NCBI GenBank assembly: GCA_937125395.1
Contig: CAKZLI010000003.1
Location: forward strand, 95,635 to 159,634
Source of the DNA: an uncultured Glaciecola sp.
GTDB lineage: Bacteria > Pseudomonadota > Gammaproteobacteria > Enterobacterales > Alteromonadaceae
Direction: 5' to 3'
Length of the DNA: 64,000 nt
Numbering within the stretch: position 1 is the first letter of the stretch; the number at the start of each line of letters is the position of its first letter. Shown here piece by piece: positions 28,338 to 37,356 of the stretch. The position numbers were made by a program, and so were the translations under genes. The notes beneath the pieces were generated by a model. The model did no database searches. It worked only from the letters and a program-made list of their open reading frames with translations, and was not told the origin of the DNA.

Positions 28338-29381
28338 TTAACGTGCTAATGCGATAGCGATTTTTTTAGCGATAGCATGTAAAGGAATGGCTTCTTTGGC
28401 CGCACCAATTCGCAGTGCTTCTTTGGGCATACCAAACACTACACTTGATGCTTCATCTTGAGCATAAGTGATGGCTCCTTGCTGTTGCATGTGCAATAAA
28501 CCGGTCGCCCCATCCTTACCCATGCCAGTTAATAATACACCAATAGCCTGTTGACCTAAGACTTGGGCAACGGAATCAAACATCACATTAACAGAAGGCT
28601 TGTGTCCTGACACCCGTTCACCTGTATCAAACTGAATGATTAATCCAGCATCAGTTGCGACGAGTGTCAGATGATGATCACCTTTTGCAATATAGGCAGT
28701 ATTGCAAAGAACTGACTCTCCATCTTCGGCTTCTTTAACCCTGATTTTACACAATCCATCGAGACGCTCCGCAAAAGTGTTAGTAAATCCGATAGGCATG
28801 TGCTGCGTGATAATGATCGGAGGAAATCTAGCTGGAAGGGCTTGCAAGACGGTTTTGATTGCTTCAGTACCTCCGGTAGATGCGCCGATTGCAATCACTT
28901 TTTGTGCGTTACTTTCTGTTATAGTGACCGATTTGATCGGCGATGAGACTGCGGCATCGCTCGTTTGGATCGGTTTTTGGATATTGGCATGAGCGGCATG
29001 CCGGATCTTGTCATGTAATAACGATAAATACTCAGTTAAGCCGGCTGCAACTGATATTTTAGGTTTCTCGATATAATCCACAGCCCCTTTTTCTAAGGCT
29101 TGTAATGTTTCGATTGCGCCATCAGCAGTGAGAGTCGATACCATGATAACGGGTGTTGGGCGAGCTTTCATAAGCCGCTCAAGAAACACTAAGCCGCTAA
29201 TCTCCGGCATTTGAATATCTAAGGTAATCACATCTGGAGTTAGTTGATTGACCATATCTCGGGCAACATAGGCGTCTTTAGCGGCTCCAACAACAAACAT
29301 GTCGGGCGCTTGGTTAATGATTTCGGTTAACACTGCACGGACCAATGCCGAATCATCAACAACGAGGACGTTTATGGTCAT
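28338..29381 (-). CDS. cheB: Chemotaxis protein-glutamate methylesterase CheB
   Basis: The 347-residue protein has a receiver domain (Asp55 in ITLDIQMPE) and a methylesterase domain with catalytic Ser in IGASTGGTEA, His in TQHMP and Asp in TGMGKDGA. It demethylates or deamidates MCP glutamates when phosphorylated by CheA. It is the last gene of the operon and starts 9 nt after cheD. Confidence 0.97.
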   Translation of the reverse strand: MTINVLVVDDSALVRAVLTEIINQAPDMFVVGAAKDAYVARDMVNQLTPDVITLDIQMPEISGLVFLERLMKARPTPVIMVSTLTADGAIETLQALEKGAVDYIEKPKISVAAGLTEYLSLLHDKIRHAAHANIQKPIQTSDAAVSSPIKSVTITESNAQKVIAIGASTGGTEAIKTVLQALPARFPPIIITQHMPIGFTNTFAERLDGLCKIRVKEAEDGESVLCNTAYIAKGDHHLTLVATDAGLIIQFDTGERVSGHKPSVNVMFDSVAQVLGQQAIGVLLTGMGKDGATGLLHMQQQGAITYAQDEASSVVFGMPKEALRIGAAKEAIPLHAIAKKIAIALAR

Positions 29382-29390
29382 AGTTATGCC

Positions 29391-29999
29391 TTATTGATCA
29401 AACATGGTGATGTCGCCACTATTGAATGGTTGTTGGGTTAATTCTTTCGAATACAGCGCTTCGCGTTCACTAATTGTCGTATTTTTTATAGCGGTCAACC
29501 GCTTGAGTTTCACTTCACCAGTATCCGGGAAAAAATATATTTTACGTGAATATACTCCTTCCACGTCACTCGATAAGATGGGAATATTTTCCGCTGCCAA
29601 ATATGCCTGAACAAAGGCATTATTTTGCTGTCCGATGTTAGGTAGCGATAAGGCACTGAGCACGTTTGCCCCACCAAAAACCTTGGCAACCAAACGTTCT
29701 CTTACAGCTCCTAACTTAAACATATCATTAATCATTAATTCCATGGCATGCACGCCATAGCGAGCAGCATCATTGGGCTTGGTTGATTTGTGATCAAAAT
29801 CATATGGCAACAAAAAATGATTCATTCCAGACACATTGGCCAAAGGATCGCGCAAACATACGCTGATACATGATCCTAGCACGGTTACCAATAATGTGTT
29901 TTTATTCGTGATCGTAAATTCACCCGGTTTAATTTTGGCTGCGTCACGTTGAAAAAAACGGTCGTAATATACTGATCGTGTATCCGATTGGTCAGACAT
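29391..29999 (-). CDS. cheD: Chemoreceptor glutamine deamidase CheD
   Basis: A 202-residue CheD. LLVTVLGSCISVCLRDP holds the catalytic Cys, and GMNHFLLP the catalytic His; VFGGANVL is also conserved. It deamidates receptor glutamines. It sits between cheR and cheB with gaps of 3 and 9 nt, implying coupled translation. Confidence 0.95.
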   Translation of the reverse strand: MSDQSDTRSVYYDRFFQRDAAKIKPGEFTITNKNTLLVTVLGSCISVCLRDPLANVSGMNHFLLPYDFDHKSTKPNDAARYGVHAMELMINDMFKLGAVRERLVAKVFGGANVLSALSLPNIGQQNNAFVQAYLAAENIPILSSDVEGVYSRKIYFFPDTGEVKLKRLTAIKNTTISEREALYSKELTQQPFNSGDITMFDQ

Positions 30000-30002
30000 T
30001 CC

Positions 30003-30848
30003 TTATCCTTTTTTGTAAACTGTATTACCCAGTGACTGTAATACATCACCGAAACGGTGATAGTTTTCAGAGTGACCAACAATAAATAGTCCACCGGGTT
30101 TAAGATGGTCCAGCATCTTACAGATGATCTGGTCGGTCGTCGTTTGGTCAAAATAAATCAATGCATTACGACAAAATATCACATCCAAATCGGTAGGAAT
30201 GGGATACGTCTTGTCTAAAAAATTGATATGTGAAAACGTAATTAATCGCTGCAATTCAGGAATAACTTTACCTAATCCTTGGTTGAGATGAATCCCTTTA
30301 TGAAAAAAGCGTTTGCGATGTTGCTTTGTGAGTTTTTCTATTGCGGCCAAGGGGTATATGCCTTGTTGAGCAGTGTGCAGCACCTGTGAATTGATATCTG
30401 AGGCAAATATTTGTACATCAGGGACCAAAGATTGATTGGCTATAGCGCTGGTCATCGCGATTGAATATGCCTCTTCACCAGAACTACACCCTGCGCTCCA
30501 CACTTTCAAAGTAGCACAGTGCTGATCTTTAGTCTTAGACTCATTAAACTCCGTACAGTAGTTTGCAAACAGATCAAAATGATATGCTTCTCGAAAAAAA
30601 GAGGTTAAATTAGTCGTGAGCGCATCAATAAATGCCTGTTGCTCTGGTTTATTGGTGTCAATGAAAGCCAAATAATCAGTAAAATTGTGCATCGACGTAT
30701 GGCGCAAGCGTCGAGATAAACGGCTATATACCATATGTTCTTTTGCATCAGTAAGATGTACTCCAGCTAGTTGCTTGATTTTTTGCTGGATCAGCGCAAA
30801 CTCAGATGCACTGAATACAAATTCACGTTCTATGTTAGTTACCTGCAT
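30003..30848 (-). CDS. cheR: Chemotaxis protein methyltransferase CheR
   Basis: The 281-residue protein has the N-terminal all-helical domain and an AdoMet-dependent methyltransferase fold with VWSAGCSSGEEAYS, FASDIN and VIFCRNALIYF. CheR methylates MCP glutamates. The upstream MCP ends in a tether-like pentapeptide that CheR could dock on. It starts 3 nt after the MCP stop. Confidence 0.96.
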   Translation of the reverse strand: MQVTNIEREFVFSASEFALIQQKIKQLAGVHLTDAKEHMVYSRLSRRLRHTSMHNFTDYLAFIDTNKPEQQAFIDALTTNLTSFFREAYHFDLFANYCTEFNESKTKDQHCATLKVWSAGCSSGEEAYSIAMTSAIANQSLVPDVQIFASDINSQVLHTAQQGIYPLAAIEKLTKQHRKRFFHKGIHLNQGLGKVIPELQRLITFSHINFLDKTYPIPTDLDVIFCRNALIYFDQTTTDQIICKMLDHLKPGGLFIVGHSENYHRFGDVLQSLGNTVYKKG

Positions 30849-30851
30849 GGA

Positions 30852-33800
30852 TCAAAAACTTTCCCAATCGTCAGTCGCTGAAGGTGATTGAGGTTGTAAG
30901 CGGTCACTAGGCTGTAATTTAACGCTTGCAGCTTGGCTTTGCATCGGCTGTTGTTGGACTAGCTCTGCCTCATTAGCGACAAGATCGTCTAACTGAAAGC
31001 TCAACAAGTTTTGAGTTAAGACAGATGATTGCCCACGTAATGACTCTGATGAAGCAGCTGCTTGTTCGACAAGAGCTGCGTTTTGTTGAGTCATCTCATC
31101 CATTTGTGAGACCGCATTATTGACTTCCGAAATACTGGTTGCTTGTTGTCTAGAGGCGGCTGCAATCTCGCCCATAATGTCATTCACACGTTGTATCGAG
31201 CTGACAATGTCCTCCATCGTCTGACCGGATTGATGAACTAATTCATTGCCTGTTGAGATGTTGTTCACCGATTCAGAGATTAACGACTTGATATCTTTGG
31301 CTGCATTCGCACTACGTTGAGCTAAGGTACGTACCTCGGCGGCAACAACCGCAAAGCCACGCCCTTGTTCGCCTGCTCTTGCAGCTTCTACTGCTGCGTT
31401 GAGCGCTAGTATATTCGTTTGAAACGCAATCGAATCAATGACGCCAATAATATTTGAAATCTGATCGGCAGAATCATTTATCGAACCCATTGTTGTAACG
31501 ACTTGCTTGATCAAATCACCGCCACTAAAGGCCACTTTTACCGCATCAGCTACCAAATGATTGGCTTGTTCTGCATTTTGTGCGTTTAAATTGATAGTGC
31601 CATTAATTTCATCCATCGATGCTGCCGTTTCTTCCAGACTGGATGCTTGTTGCTCCGTTCGCGAAGATAGGTCCATGTTACCTTGTGCAATTTCGGATGC
31701 TGCTGTATCTATCGTCAATGCAGACGTTCTAATATTGGCAATCATCGCGGTTAAGTTATTACAGCTGGTATTACAATAATCTTTTAAATCATTAAATGTG
31801 CCTGTGTACTCGGCTTCAACACGCTGGGTTAAATCGCCTTTGGAAATAGCGAGTAGTACCTTAGCTACATCATTTAAACCTGATTCGGTAATGTTCATTA
31901 ACTCATTCAATCCTTGCGAGGTAGATAACAAGAATCCTGCTTTGTCATGGATTGACGCTCTAAAACTAAAATCACCTTGCAGAGCTGAGTTGACCATCGC
32001 AATGATTTCTTGTTCTGCGATCACTTCTTTTGTGCGGTCAAGCCACTCAATAACTGAGCCAAGTCGCTCACCGGTATCGGTAATAATCGGATTGGTGATG
32101 ATACGAAAGTACCGGTTGCCAATCGTGATTTCTGCTTGCTGGGTAGTGTGCAGCGTATCAAGCATAAATGTGGGCTGTGCAAGGTCATGATTAAATACAT
32201 CAATGGAGTTATTAATAATGTTGCTGGCTACAAAATTTGGGTTGACGCGACGAAATTCTTCCTCGCACTCGACGAACATATTATTGATTGATTGGTTGAG
32301 GTAAATGATATTTCGATCAGCATTAGCAATCATGATGTTGGTTGATGCACAGCTGAGTGATTCCAAAATACGTTGTTTTTTGCGTTCCTCTTCAAAGATA
32401 TCGGTCATATCGTGGAATTCAGTTGAATATCCCATTACCGCATTATGTTCATCAAAAATGGGATTGATAATCGTACGTAGATCTAATTCTGCTAATTTAA
32501 TGGTCGTGCTATATGCCTTTGTAAGGGTCGGTAAAACTGAACGAATATCAGCAACGCCGTTGAAAAACATATCAATATTTTGTCCGAGTAGTTGATTTGA
32601 ATGGCTATGAAACTGGTCATTGTTAACTTGATTGGGTGTCGTGCTTAATAAGCCTTGGGCTATTGGGTTAGCATAAATAATGACGTGTTGTGGGTCAGTT
32701 AACACAAATGAAGTAGATGAATTATCCAATGCCTGTTTGACACGTAACGCTTCATCTGCAATTTGCTTACCATTGGCTAGAGATTGCGTCACTTCACTGA
32801 GATTGTTATTGAGTTCACCAAACTCATCGGTACGCATATCTTGGCTGACATTAGAATAATCACCAGCTTGTAATGCATCAAATCGCGTTTGTATTTGTGT
32901 AATAGAAGCCATTATTGAACGGATAATCATGGCACCGAACAGTAAGCACAACACAAACGAAACAACTATGATACTTAACGCAAAGAGACGCTTAATAGTA
33001 TGTTGTTCGATGCGTTCGAGTAAGACTTGGCCGATCAATATGCTGTTACTTTGATTAAAGTCATAAATGGCGTCGATAACAGAAGTAAATCGATCATAGT
33101 ACAACGCGCTGGGCATGGTTAAGGTCTGCACATCGATGATGTTTTCTTTTACCAATAGATTGAGCTCGGTAAATTCTTGTTGAAAATTAACCGCAATAGC
33201 GTGATATTCCTTAAAGCGTTCATCTGCATTTGACGAGGCATCAATATTTTTAATAAAGTCTCTGGCAGGGTAATTGATTTCACTTAGAAAACCTTCCAAT
33301 TCGCCTAATTCCAGTTGAGAAATAGCGCCTTGAGCTAAGACGCCAGCACCTTTACCACGTACTTTCCCTAACGTATTTGCGAGACGAGGTAAATCGAGAT
33401 AATTAGCTGCAATAGCATGGTAACTGGCACTAGTCGGATCGTAATATAATTCATATTTTTGCATCAATGCTGAGGTAAGATCACCTGCATTTGCGATCAA
33501 TTCAGAGTGAGCTTTAAATGCGTATTTACGCTCAATAGATCGATTGGCAATGTTTGATTTAAGACTTGCCCATGCGCGTTCAACGCGTTTTAGGTGGGTC
33601 ATCAAAGCAGGATCGATGCTACTGGCCAACATATTATCAATTGTTTCAAAACTCTTATCGACTAACATACTTTTTTCAAAGCGCAGATTTTCTGCTGATT
33701 TATCGCCAGCGAATAAACGCTCGGTGATGCCACGGTGTTCAGCAATGAGTTTACGAATTTGGATAGTCTGATTCACAAATTTTAAGCCAGACAGTTCAAG

Positions 33801-33938
33801 TTCTGCTTTATGTTCTTTTTGGATTGAGGCGTCATAAAAATACGTCGTTGGTATAACAATACTCAAGAGTGCTAAAAATGCAATGATGGCCATTTTTTTG
33901 GCTAATTTAATATTATTAAACACGTTACTAATATTCAT
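30852..33938 (-). CDS. Methyl-accepting chemotaxis protein with NIT-like and PAS domains
   Basis: A long receptor (1028 residues). A membrane helix (about 14-30) precedes a large periplasmic helical domain resembling the nitrate/nitrite-sensing NIT fold ([16 protein letters not shown]). A second membrane helix (about 316-340), HAMP, two PAS-like domains (about 395-520 and 530-650), a further HAMP-like linker and the MCP signalling hairpin follow, with the tip [20 protein letters not shown]. The C-terminus ends DWESF, similar to the NWETF pentapeptide that docks CheR/CheB in enterobacterial receptors. The start codon overlaps the cheW stop (ATGA). The signal sensed cannot be named from the sequence. 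Confidence 0.93.
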   Translation of the reverse strand: MNISNVFNNIKLAKKMAIIAFLALLSIVIPTTYFYDASIQKEHKAELELSGLKFVNQTIQIRKLIAEHRGITERLFAGDKSAENLRFEKSMLVDKSFETIDNMLASSIDPALMTHLKRVERAWASLKSNIANRSIERKYAFKAHSELIANAGDLTSALMQKYELYYDPTSASYHAIAANYLDLPRLANTLGKVRGKGAGVLAQGAISQLELGELEGFLSEINYPARDFIKNIDASSNADERFKEYHAIAVNFQQEFTELNLLVKENIIDVQTLTMPSALYYDRFTSVIDAIYDFNQSNSILIGQVLLERIEQHTIKRLFALSIIVVSFVLCLLFGAMIIRSIMASITQIQTRFDALQAGDYSNVSQDMRTDEFGELNNNLSEVTQSLANGKQIADEALRVKQALDNSSTSFVLTDPQHVIIYANPIAQGLLSTTPNQVNNDQFHSHSNQLLGQNIDMFFNGVADIRSVLPTLTKAYSTTIKLAELDLRTIINPIFDEHNAVMGYSTEFHDMTDIFEEERKKQRILESLSCASTNIMIANADRNIIYLNQSINNMFVECEEEFRRVNPNFVASNIINNSIDVFNHDLAQPTFMLDTLHTTQQAEITIGNRYFRIITNPIITDTGERLGSVIEWLDRTKEVIAEQEIIAMVNSALQGDFSFRASIHDKAGFLLSTSQGLNELMNITESGLNDVAKVLLAISKGDLTQRVEAEYTGTFNDLKDYCNTSCNNLTAMIANIRTSALTIDTAASEIAQGNMDLSSRTEQQASSLEETAASMDEINGTINLNAQNAEQANHLVADAVKVAFSGGDLIKQVVTTMGSINDSADQISNIIGVIDSIAFQTNILALNAAVEAARAGEQGRGFAVVAAEVRTLAQRSANAAKDIKSLISESVNNISTGNELVHQSGQTMEDIVSSIQRVNDIMGEIAAASRQQATSISEVNNAVSQMDEMTQQNAALVEQAAASSESLRGQSSVLTQNLLSFQLDDLVANEAELVQQQPMQSQAASVKLQPSDRLQPQSPSATDDWESF

Positions 33939-34408
33939 ATTGTGTCCTCTACTTGATCGTGTATGTGGGCAAAAATACCCATGTCTTGGCTAGTCATTAA
34001 TTTGTTTATATTGACAATAATGGTTAGGTTGTCATTCGCTTCAACTAAACCGTCGAGGTAGGCACTATCGAAGCTACCTCCCATTTCTGGGGCAGGTTGG
34101 ATGGTGTCAGTATCAATCACAATGACATCACTGACTTCGTCAACAACAATGCCGATGATGCGTTCATTAATATGCAGCATGATCACGATAGTGAAATCGG
34201 TGTAAGTGGCTGCGCCGATATTAAATTTGAGTCGTAAATCGATTATCGGCACAATATCACCACGTAAATTCAGTACGCCTTTCACATACGGTGGCGTGTT
34301 GGCTAACGTTGTAACCGGAGCATAACTGCGGATTTCTTTGACTGCGAGAATGTCTAAGGCATAAGTTTCAGTCCCAAGCACAAAGGTCAAATATTCACAC
34401 TTATCCAT
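33935..34408 (-). CDS. cheW: Chemotaxis coupling protein CheW
   Basis: From the ATG at 34408 ([20 protein letters not shown]) the protein is 157 residues with a single CheW domain, including [18 protein letters not shown]. It links receptors to CheA. GAGGT lies 8 nt before this ATG, and the start overlaps the end of cheA by 8 nt; a longer in-frame start at 34471 is inside cheA and less likely. Confidence 0.95.
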   Translation of the reverse strand: MDKCEYLTFVLGTETYALDILAVKEIRSYAPVTTLANTPPYVKGVLNLRGDIVPIIDLRLKFNIGAATYTDFTIVIMLHINERIIGIVVDEVSDVIVIDTDTIQPAPEMGGSFDSAYLDGLVEANDNLTIIVNINKLMTSQDMGIFAHIHDQVEDTI

Positions 34409-36182
34409 GCAATACCTCATTGGTTGTCGACGTAAGTTGCTGCGGGGTATGTTGAGCGAGTTGTTCAACATCCAAAATAAGGGCTACGCTGCCATCTCCC
34501 ATGATGGTCGCGCCAGAGACACCTGTCACGGCTTTGTAATTTTTTTCTAAACTTTTAATCACGACTTGTTGTTGCCCATCTAAGCTATCAACATGTAAGC
34601 AAAATTTACGGATGCCAGATTCGATAATCATAATGATGGATTGCGTTGGGTTGGGTTTAGGTGAATGCGGAGCCATCAAGTCACGCAAAGCAATCAGCGG
34701 TAAATACTCTCCGCGGATATGAATGATTTGCTGGTTAGCAGTGGAGGGCATTTGTTCTGCATTAGGTCGAAACGATTCGATAATGTTACTCAACGGAATA
34801 ATGTAGATTTGATCATCACAACGTACTTTCATGCCTTCAACAATCGCCATGGTTAATGGCAATGACAGGCTAAATGTTGTGCCGACACCGGATGTCGAAT
34901 GAATATTAATATGTCCGTTAAGTTGCTCGATATTTTGTTTTACTACGTCCATACCTACGCCTCGCCCAGAGACATCCGTTATCAAATGGGCAGTAGATAA
35001 CCCCGGCGCCATAATGAGTGGCCAAATTTGTTCATCCGTCAAATCCATGGTGTTGACTAAGCCATTGGCATAGGCTTTTTCGAGTATTTTTTGGGTGGGT
35101 AATCCCGCCCCATCATCGCTAACGTCAATGTGAATATTGTTCCCTTTTTGATAGGCACTCAACGTGATCGTCGCCACGCGAGGTTTAGATTGTTGCTGGC
35201 GAACACTCGCACTTTCGATCCCGTGATCTAGGCTATTGCGGATAAGATGAGTAAGGGGATCGACAATTTGTTCAATCATGCCTTTGTCTATTTCGGTGTC
35301 AGAGCCTTGAATGACTAATTCAACTTGCTTGTCTAATTGTTTGGCCATGTCGTGAACGACGCGAGGAAAACGGTTAAACACAAAGCTCAACGGTAGCATA
35401 CGAATATTCATGACTGCATCTTGCATTAACCGAATATGGTGCGTTACTTGTTCTAGGGCATGCTGCATTGATTGTGAGGTAGAGACTTCGCATTGACTCA
35501 TTTGCTGGAGCATCGCATCCGCAATCACTAATTCACCTACTAGGTTCACCAGCGAGTCGATTTTGTTTGTGTCAACTCGGATCGAAGTCACAGCTGGCAG
35601 CTTGATGGCCTCTATTGCGTCGGAGCTAGGTTGCTGTTCAGGATCAGATAGCGGTTTGGTTGCTCCGTGTGTGTCAGCGATAGGTGGCAGGGGAGTAAAA
35701 AAACCGAATGATTCATTATCTGTAGCTGGGCTATCAAAAAAACCAAAACCATCAATCGTTTCACTGTCGTCCATCTCATTATTACTGCTCGATTGTTGTG
35801 GCAGATTTGCTTCGAGAAGCGTTGTTTGTTGGTCAATTTGTGATTGCGGTAGTGGGCTGTCGTTTTGATAAGCAACCAGCACAAGTTGTAACACATCGAT
35901 GCTGTTTAACAAGGTGCTAATTAAAGGGGGCGTTAATTGTAATTGTTGATTTCGGACATGGACCAGTAAACTTTCCATTACATGGGTTAGGCCAGTCAGA
36001 CCATCAAAGCCAAAAATAGCACTGCCACCTTTTATAGAATGAGCAGCTCTAAAAATGCAATTGATATCTTCTTGGTCAAGTTCCTCCGGATCCATGGCTA
36101 ATAAGATACGCTCCAGTGCATATATGTGTTCTTGTGTTTCTTCAAAAAACACACTGTGGAATTGTTGCATATCGATGGACAT
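34401..36182 (-). CDS. cheA: Chemotaxis histidine kinase CheA
   Basis: The 593-residue kinase has an HPt P1 domain with phospho-His48 (FRAAHSIKGGSAIFGF), an Asp/Ser/Gln-rich linker instead of an obvious P2 domain, a P3 dimerisation helix pair (DSLVNLVGELVIADAM), the P4 ATPase (HLIRNSLDHGIE; DDGAGLP; GRGVGMDVV) and a P5 CheW-like domain. It phosphorylates CheY and CheB. It follows cheY by 13 nt. The lack of P2 is common in short CheA proteins. Confidence 0.96.
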   Translation of the reverse strand: MSIDMQQFHSVFFEETQEHIYALERILLAMDPEELDQEDINCIFRAAHSIKGGSAIFGFDGLTGLTHVMESLLVHVRNQQLQLTPPLISTLLNSIDVLQLVLVAYQNDSPLPQSQIDQQTTLLEANLPQQSSSNNEMDDSETIDGFGFFDSPATDNESFGFFTPLPPIADTHGATKPLSDPEQQPSSDAIEAIKLPAVTSIRVDTNKIDSLVNLVGELVIADAMLQQMSQCEVSTSQSMQHALEQVTHHIRLMQDAVMNIRMLPLSFVFNRFPRVVHDMAKQLDKQVELVIQGSDTEIDKGMIEQIVDPLTHLIRNSLDHGIESASVRQQQSKPRVATITLSAYQKGNNIHIDVSDDGAGLPTQKILEKAYANGLVNTMDLTDEQIWPLIMAPGLSTAHLITDVSGRGVGMDVVKQNIEQLNGHINIHSTSGVGTTFSLSLPLTMAIVEGMKVRCDDQIYIIPLSNIIESFRPNAEQMPSTANQQIIHIRGEYLPLIALRDLMAPHSPKPNPTQSIIMIIESGIRKFCLHVDSLDGQQQVVIKSLEKNYKAVTGVSGATIMGDGSVALILDVEQLAQHTPQQLTSTTNEVLHG

Positions 36183-36195
36183 TCAAATCACCTAA

Positions 36196-36564
36196 TTACG
36201 CTTCGAGGACTTTTTTGGCAACCAGTAATAACTTATCTGGGTCAAACGGTTTAACCATCCAGCCAGTTGCTCCTGCAGCGCGTCCTTGGGCTTTCATGCT
36301 GTCGCTCGCTTCGGTGGTCAATACAATGATGGGTTTTTGTTGATAATCGGGTTGAGCGCGCAGTGATTTGATTAAGGTTAATCCATCCATACGTGGCATG
36401 TTTTGATCTGTTAGTACAAAATCAAACTCATTCTCGAGGCATAAATCCAAAGCCTCTACACCATCTTCAGCTGAGGTCACATCATAGTCAGCAGTATGTA
36501 AAGTGACAGTGACCATTTGTCTAATTGAAGGTGAATCATCAACGATTAAAATGCGTTTTGTCAT
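36196..36564 (-). CDS. cheY: Chemotaxis response regulator CheY
   Basis: A single receiver domain of 122 residues starting MTKRILIVDDSPSIRQMVTV at 36564. The phospho-acceptor is Asp53 in VLTDQNMPRMDG, with conserved Thr and Lys (VLTTE and WMVKPF). It would carry the signal from CheA to a motor or another output. An in-frame start at 36603 would overlap the upstream gene and is not needed. Confidence 0.95.
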   Translation of the reverse strand: MTKRILIVDDSPSIRQMVTVTLHTADYDVTSAEDGVEALDLCLENEFDFVLTDQNMPRMDGLTLIKSLRAQPDYQQKPIIVLTTEASDSMKAQGRAAGATGWMVKPFDPDKLLLVAKKVLEA

Positions 36565-36574
36565 AGTTAAGTCC

Positions 36575-37291
36575 TTAAAAAAACTCAATTTCACCAGCGT
36601 CAATTGACGAACTGGAGACGGGGTTTGAAGCTAAATTTCGGCGAGATTGAATTGAGGCAAGATAGGTACGAATATCCGCGATAACTAAATCTAAATCTTC
36701 AAATCCAATAGCTTCAATTTGTTCACGAATAAAAATTAATGTGTCGAGGCAAAACTGTAAGTTTTGGCCATTGATATCACCAAATTGCACACCACGGATT
36801 GATGCATTCAAAAAATGGCTTATTTCTTCAGAAAGGCGCGTCATTTGGACATGTTCAAGGCTGCTCTCACGCATGTGTCGCAGAATGATATTGTGTTGTT
36901 GTTTGATGAGTTTTTGTAGTGCGACAAAATTAGTGCTGATTAAATCAACCGCATCGGTTTGGGTTGCATTAATATCGACCAAGCTCAATTCGCATTGTTT
37001 GATCATGTTGTTAATTTCGGTAGCAAGCAGTGCGGTGAGTTTTTTTTGTTGCTGTCGTTTTTGGGATAAGCTTTGACCGTAGCCTCGATTATAGCGACGT
37101 AAATCGGTGACCAAGTACAACACAATGCACAAACTAAACAGCGAGATGATGACAGCTGGAGCATGCTGCTGTGTGACAAAGCCACCCACAACAGAAGCAC
37201 CACAAATCATTAACGTGATGTATATATATCGATATTGCAAATCCATTTGCGCGACTATTTCCTTATCCGTGGAACAACCTACTGACAGCAT
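36575..37291 (-). CDS. Membrane-anchored CheZ-like protein, candidate CheY-P phosphatase
   Basis: A 238-residue protein that opens the chemotaxis operon. Two membrane helices (about 23-40 and 45-61) are followed by a long helical cytosolic region. Residues 168-179 (VQFGDINGQNLQ) match the CheZ catalytic signature DxxxQ (E. coli DFQDLTGQ), as Asp172 and Gln176. The C-terminal end (SSIDAGEIEFF) is acidic and aromatic like the CheY-binding tail of CheZ, joined by a flexible Ser-rich linker. I infer a membrane-bound CheY phosphatase. A generic helical chemotaxis accessory protein is the alternative. GAGG precedes the first ATG; a second start at 37246 is possible. Confidence 0.6.
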   Translation of the reverse strand: MLSVGCSTDKEIVAQMDLQYRYIYITLMICGASVVGGFVTQQHAPAVIISLFSLCIVLYLVTDLRRYNRGYGQSLSQKRQQQKKLTALLATEINNMIKQCELSLVDINATQTDAVDLISTNFVALQKLIKQQHNIILRHMRESSLEHVQMTRLSEEISHFLNASIRGVQFGDINGQNLQFCLDTLIFIREQIEAIGFEDLDLVIADIRTYLASIQSRRNLASNPVSSSSIDAGEIEFF

Positions 37292-37356
37292 GCCGCATCC
37301 TCAATGAGAGAAACGCGAATACTCAGCTGCGTTTAGATAATTACCATTATTATAGA

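Noticed and set aside
36196..36603. Longer cheY start at 36603
   Set aside because: It would overlap the preceding CheZ-like gene and add residues not found in CheY; ATG 36564 gives the normal 122 residues.
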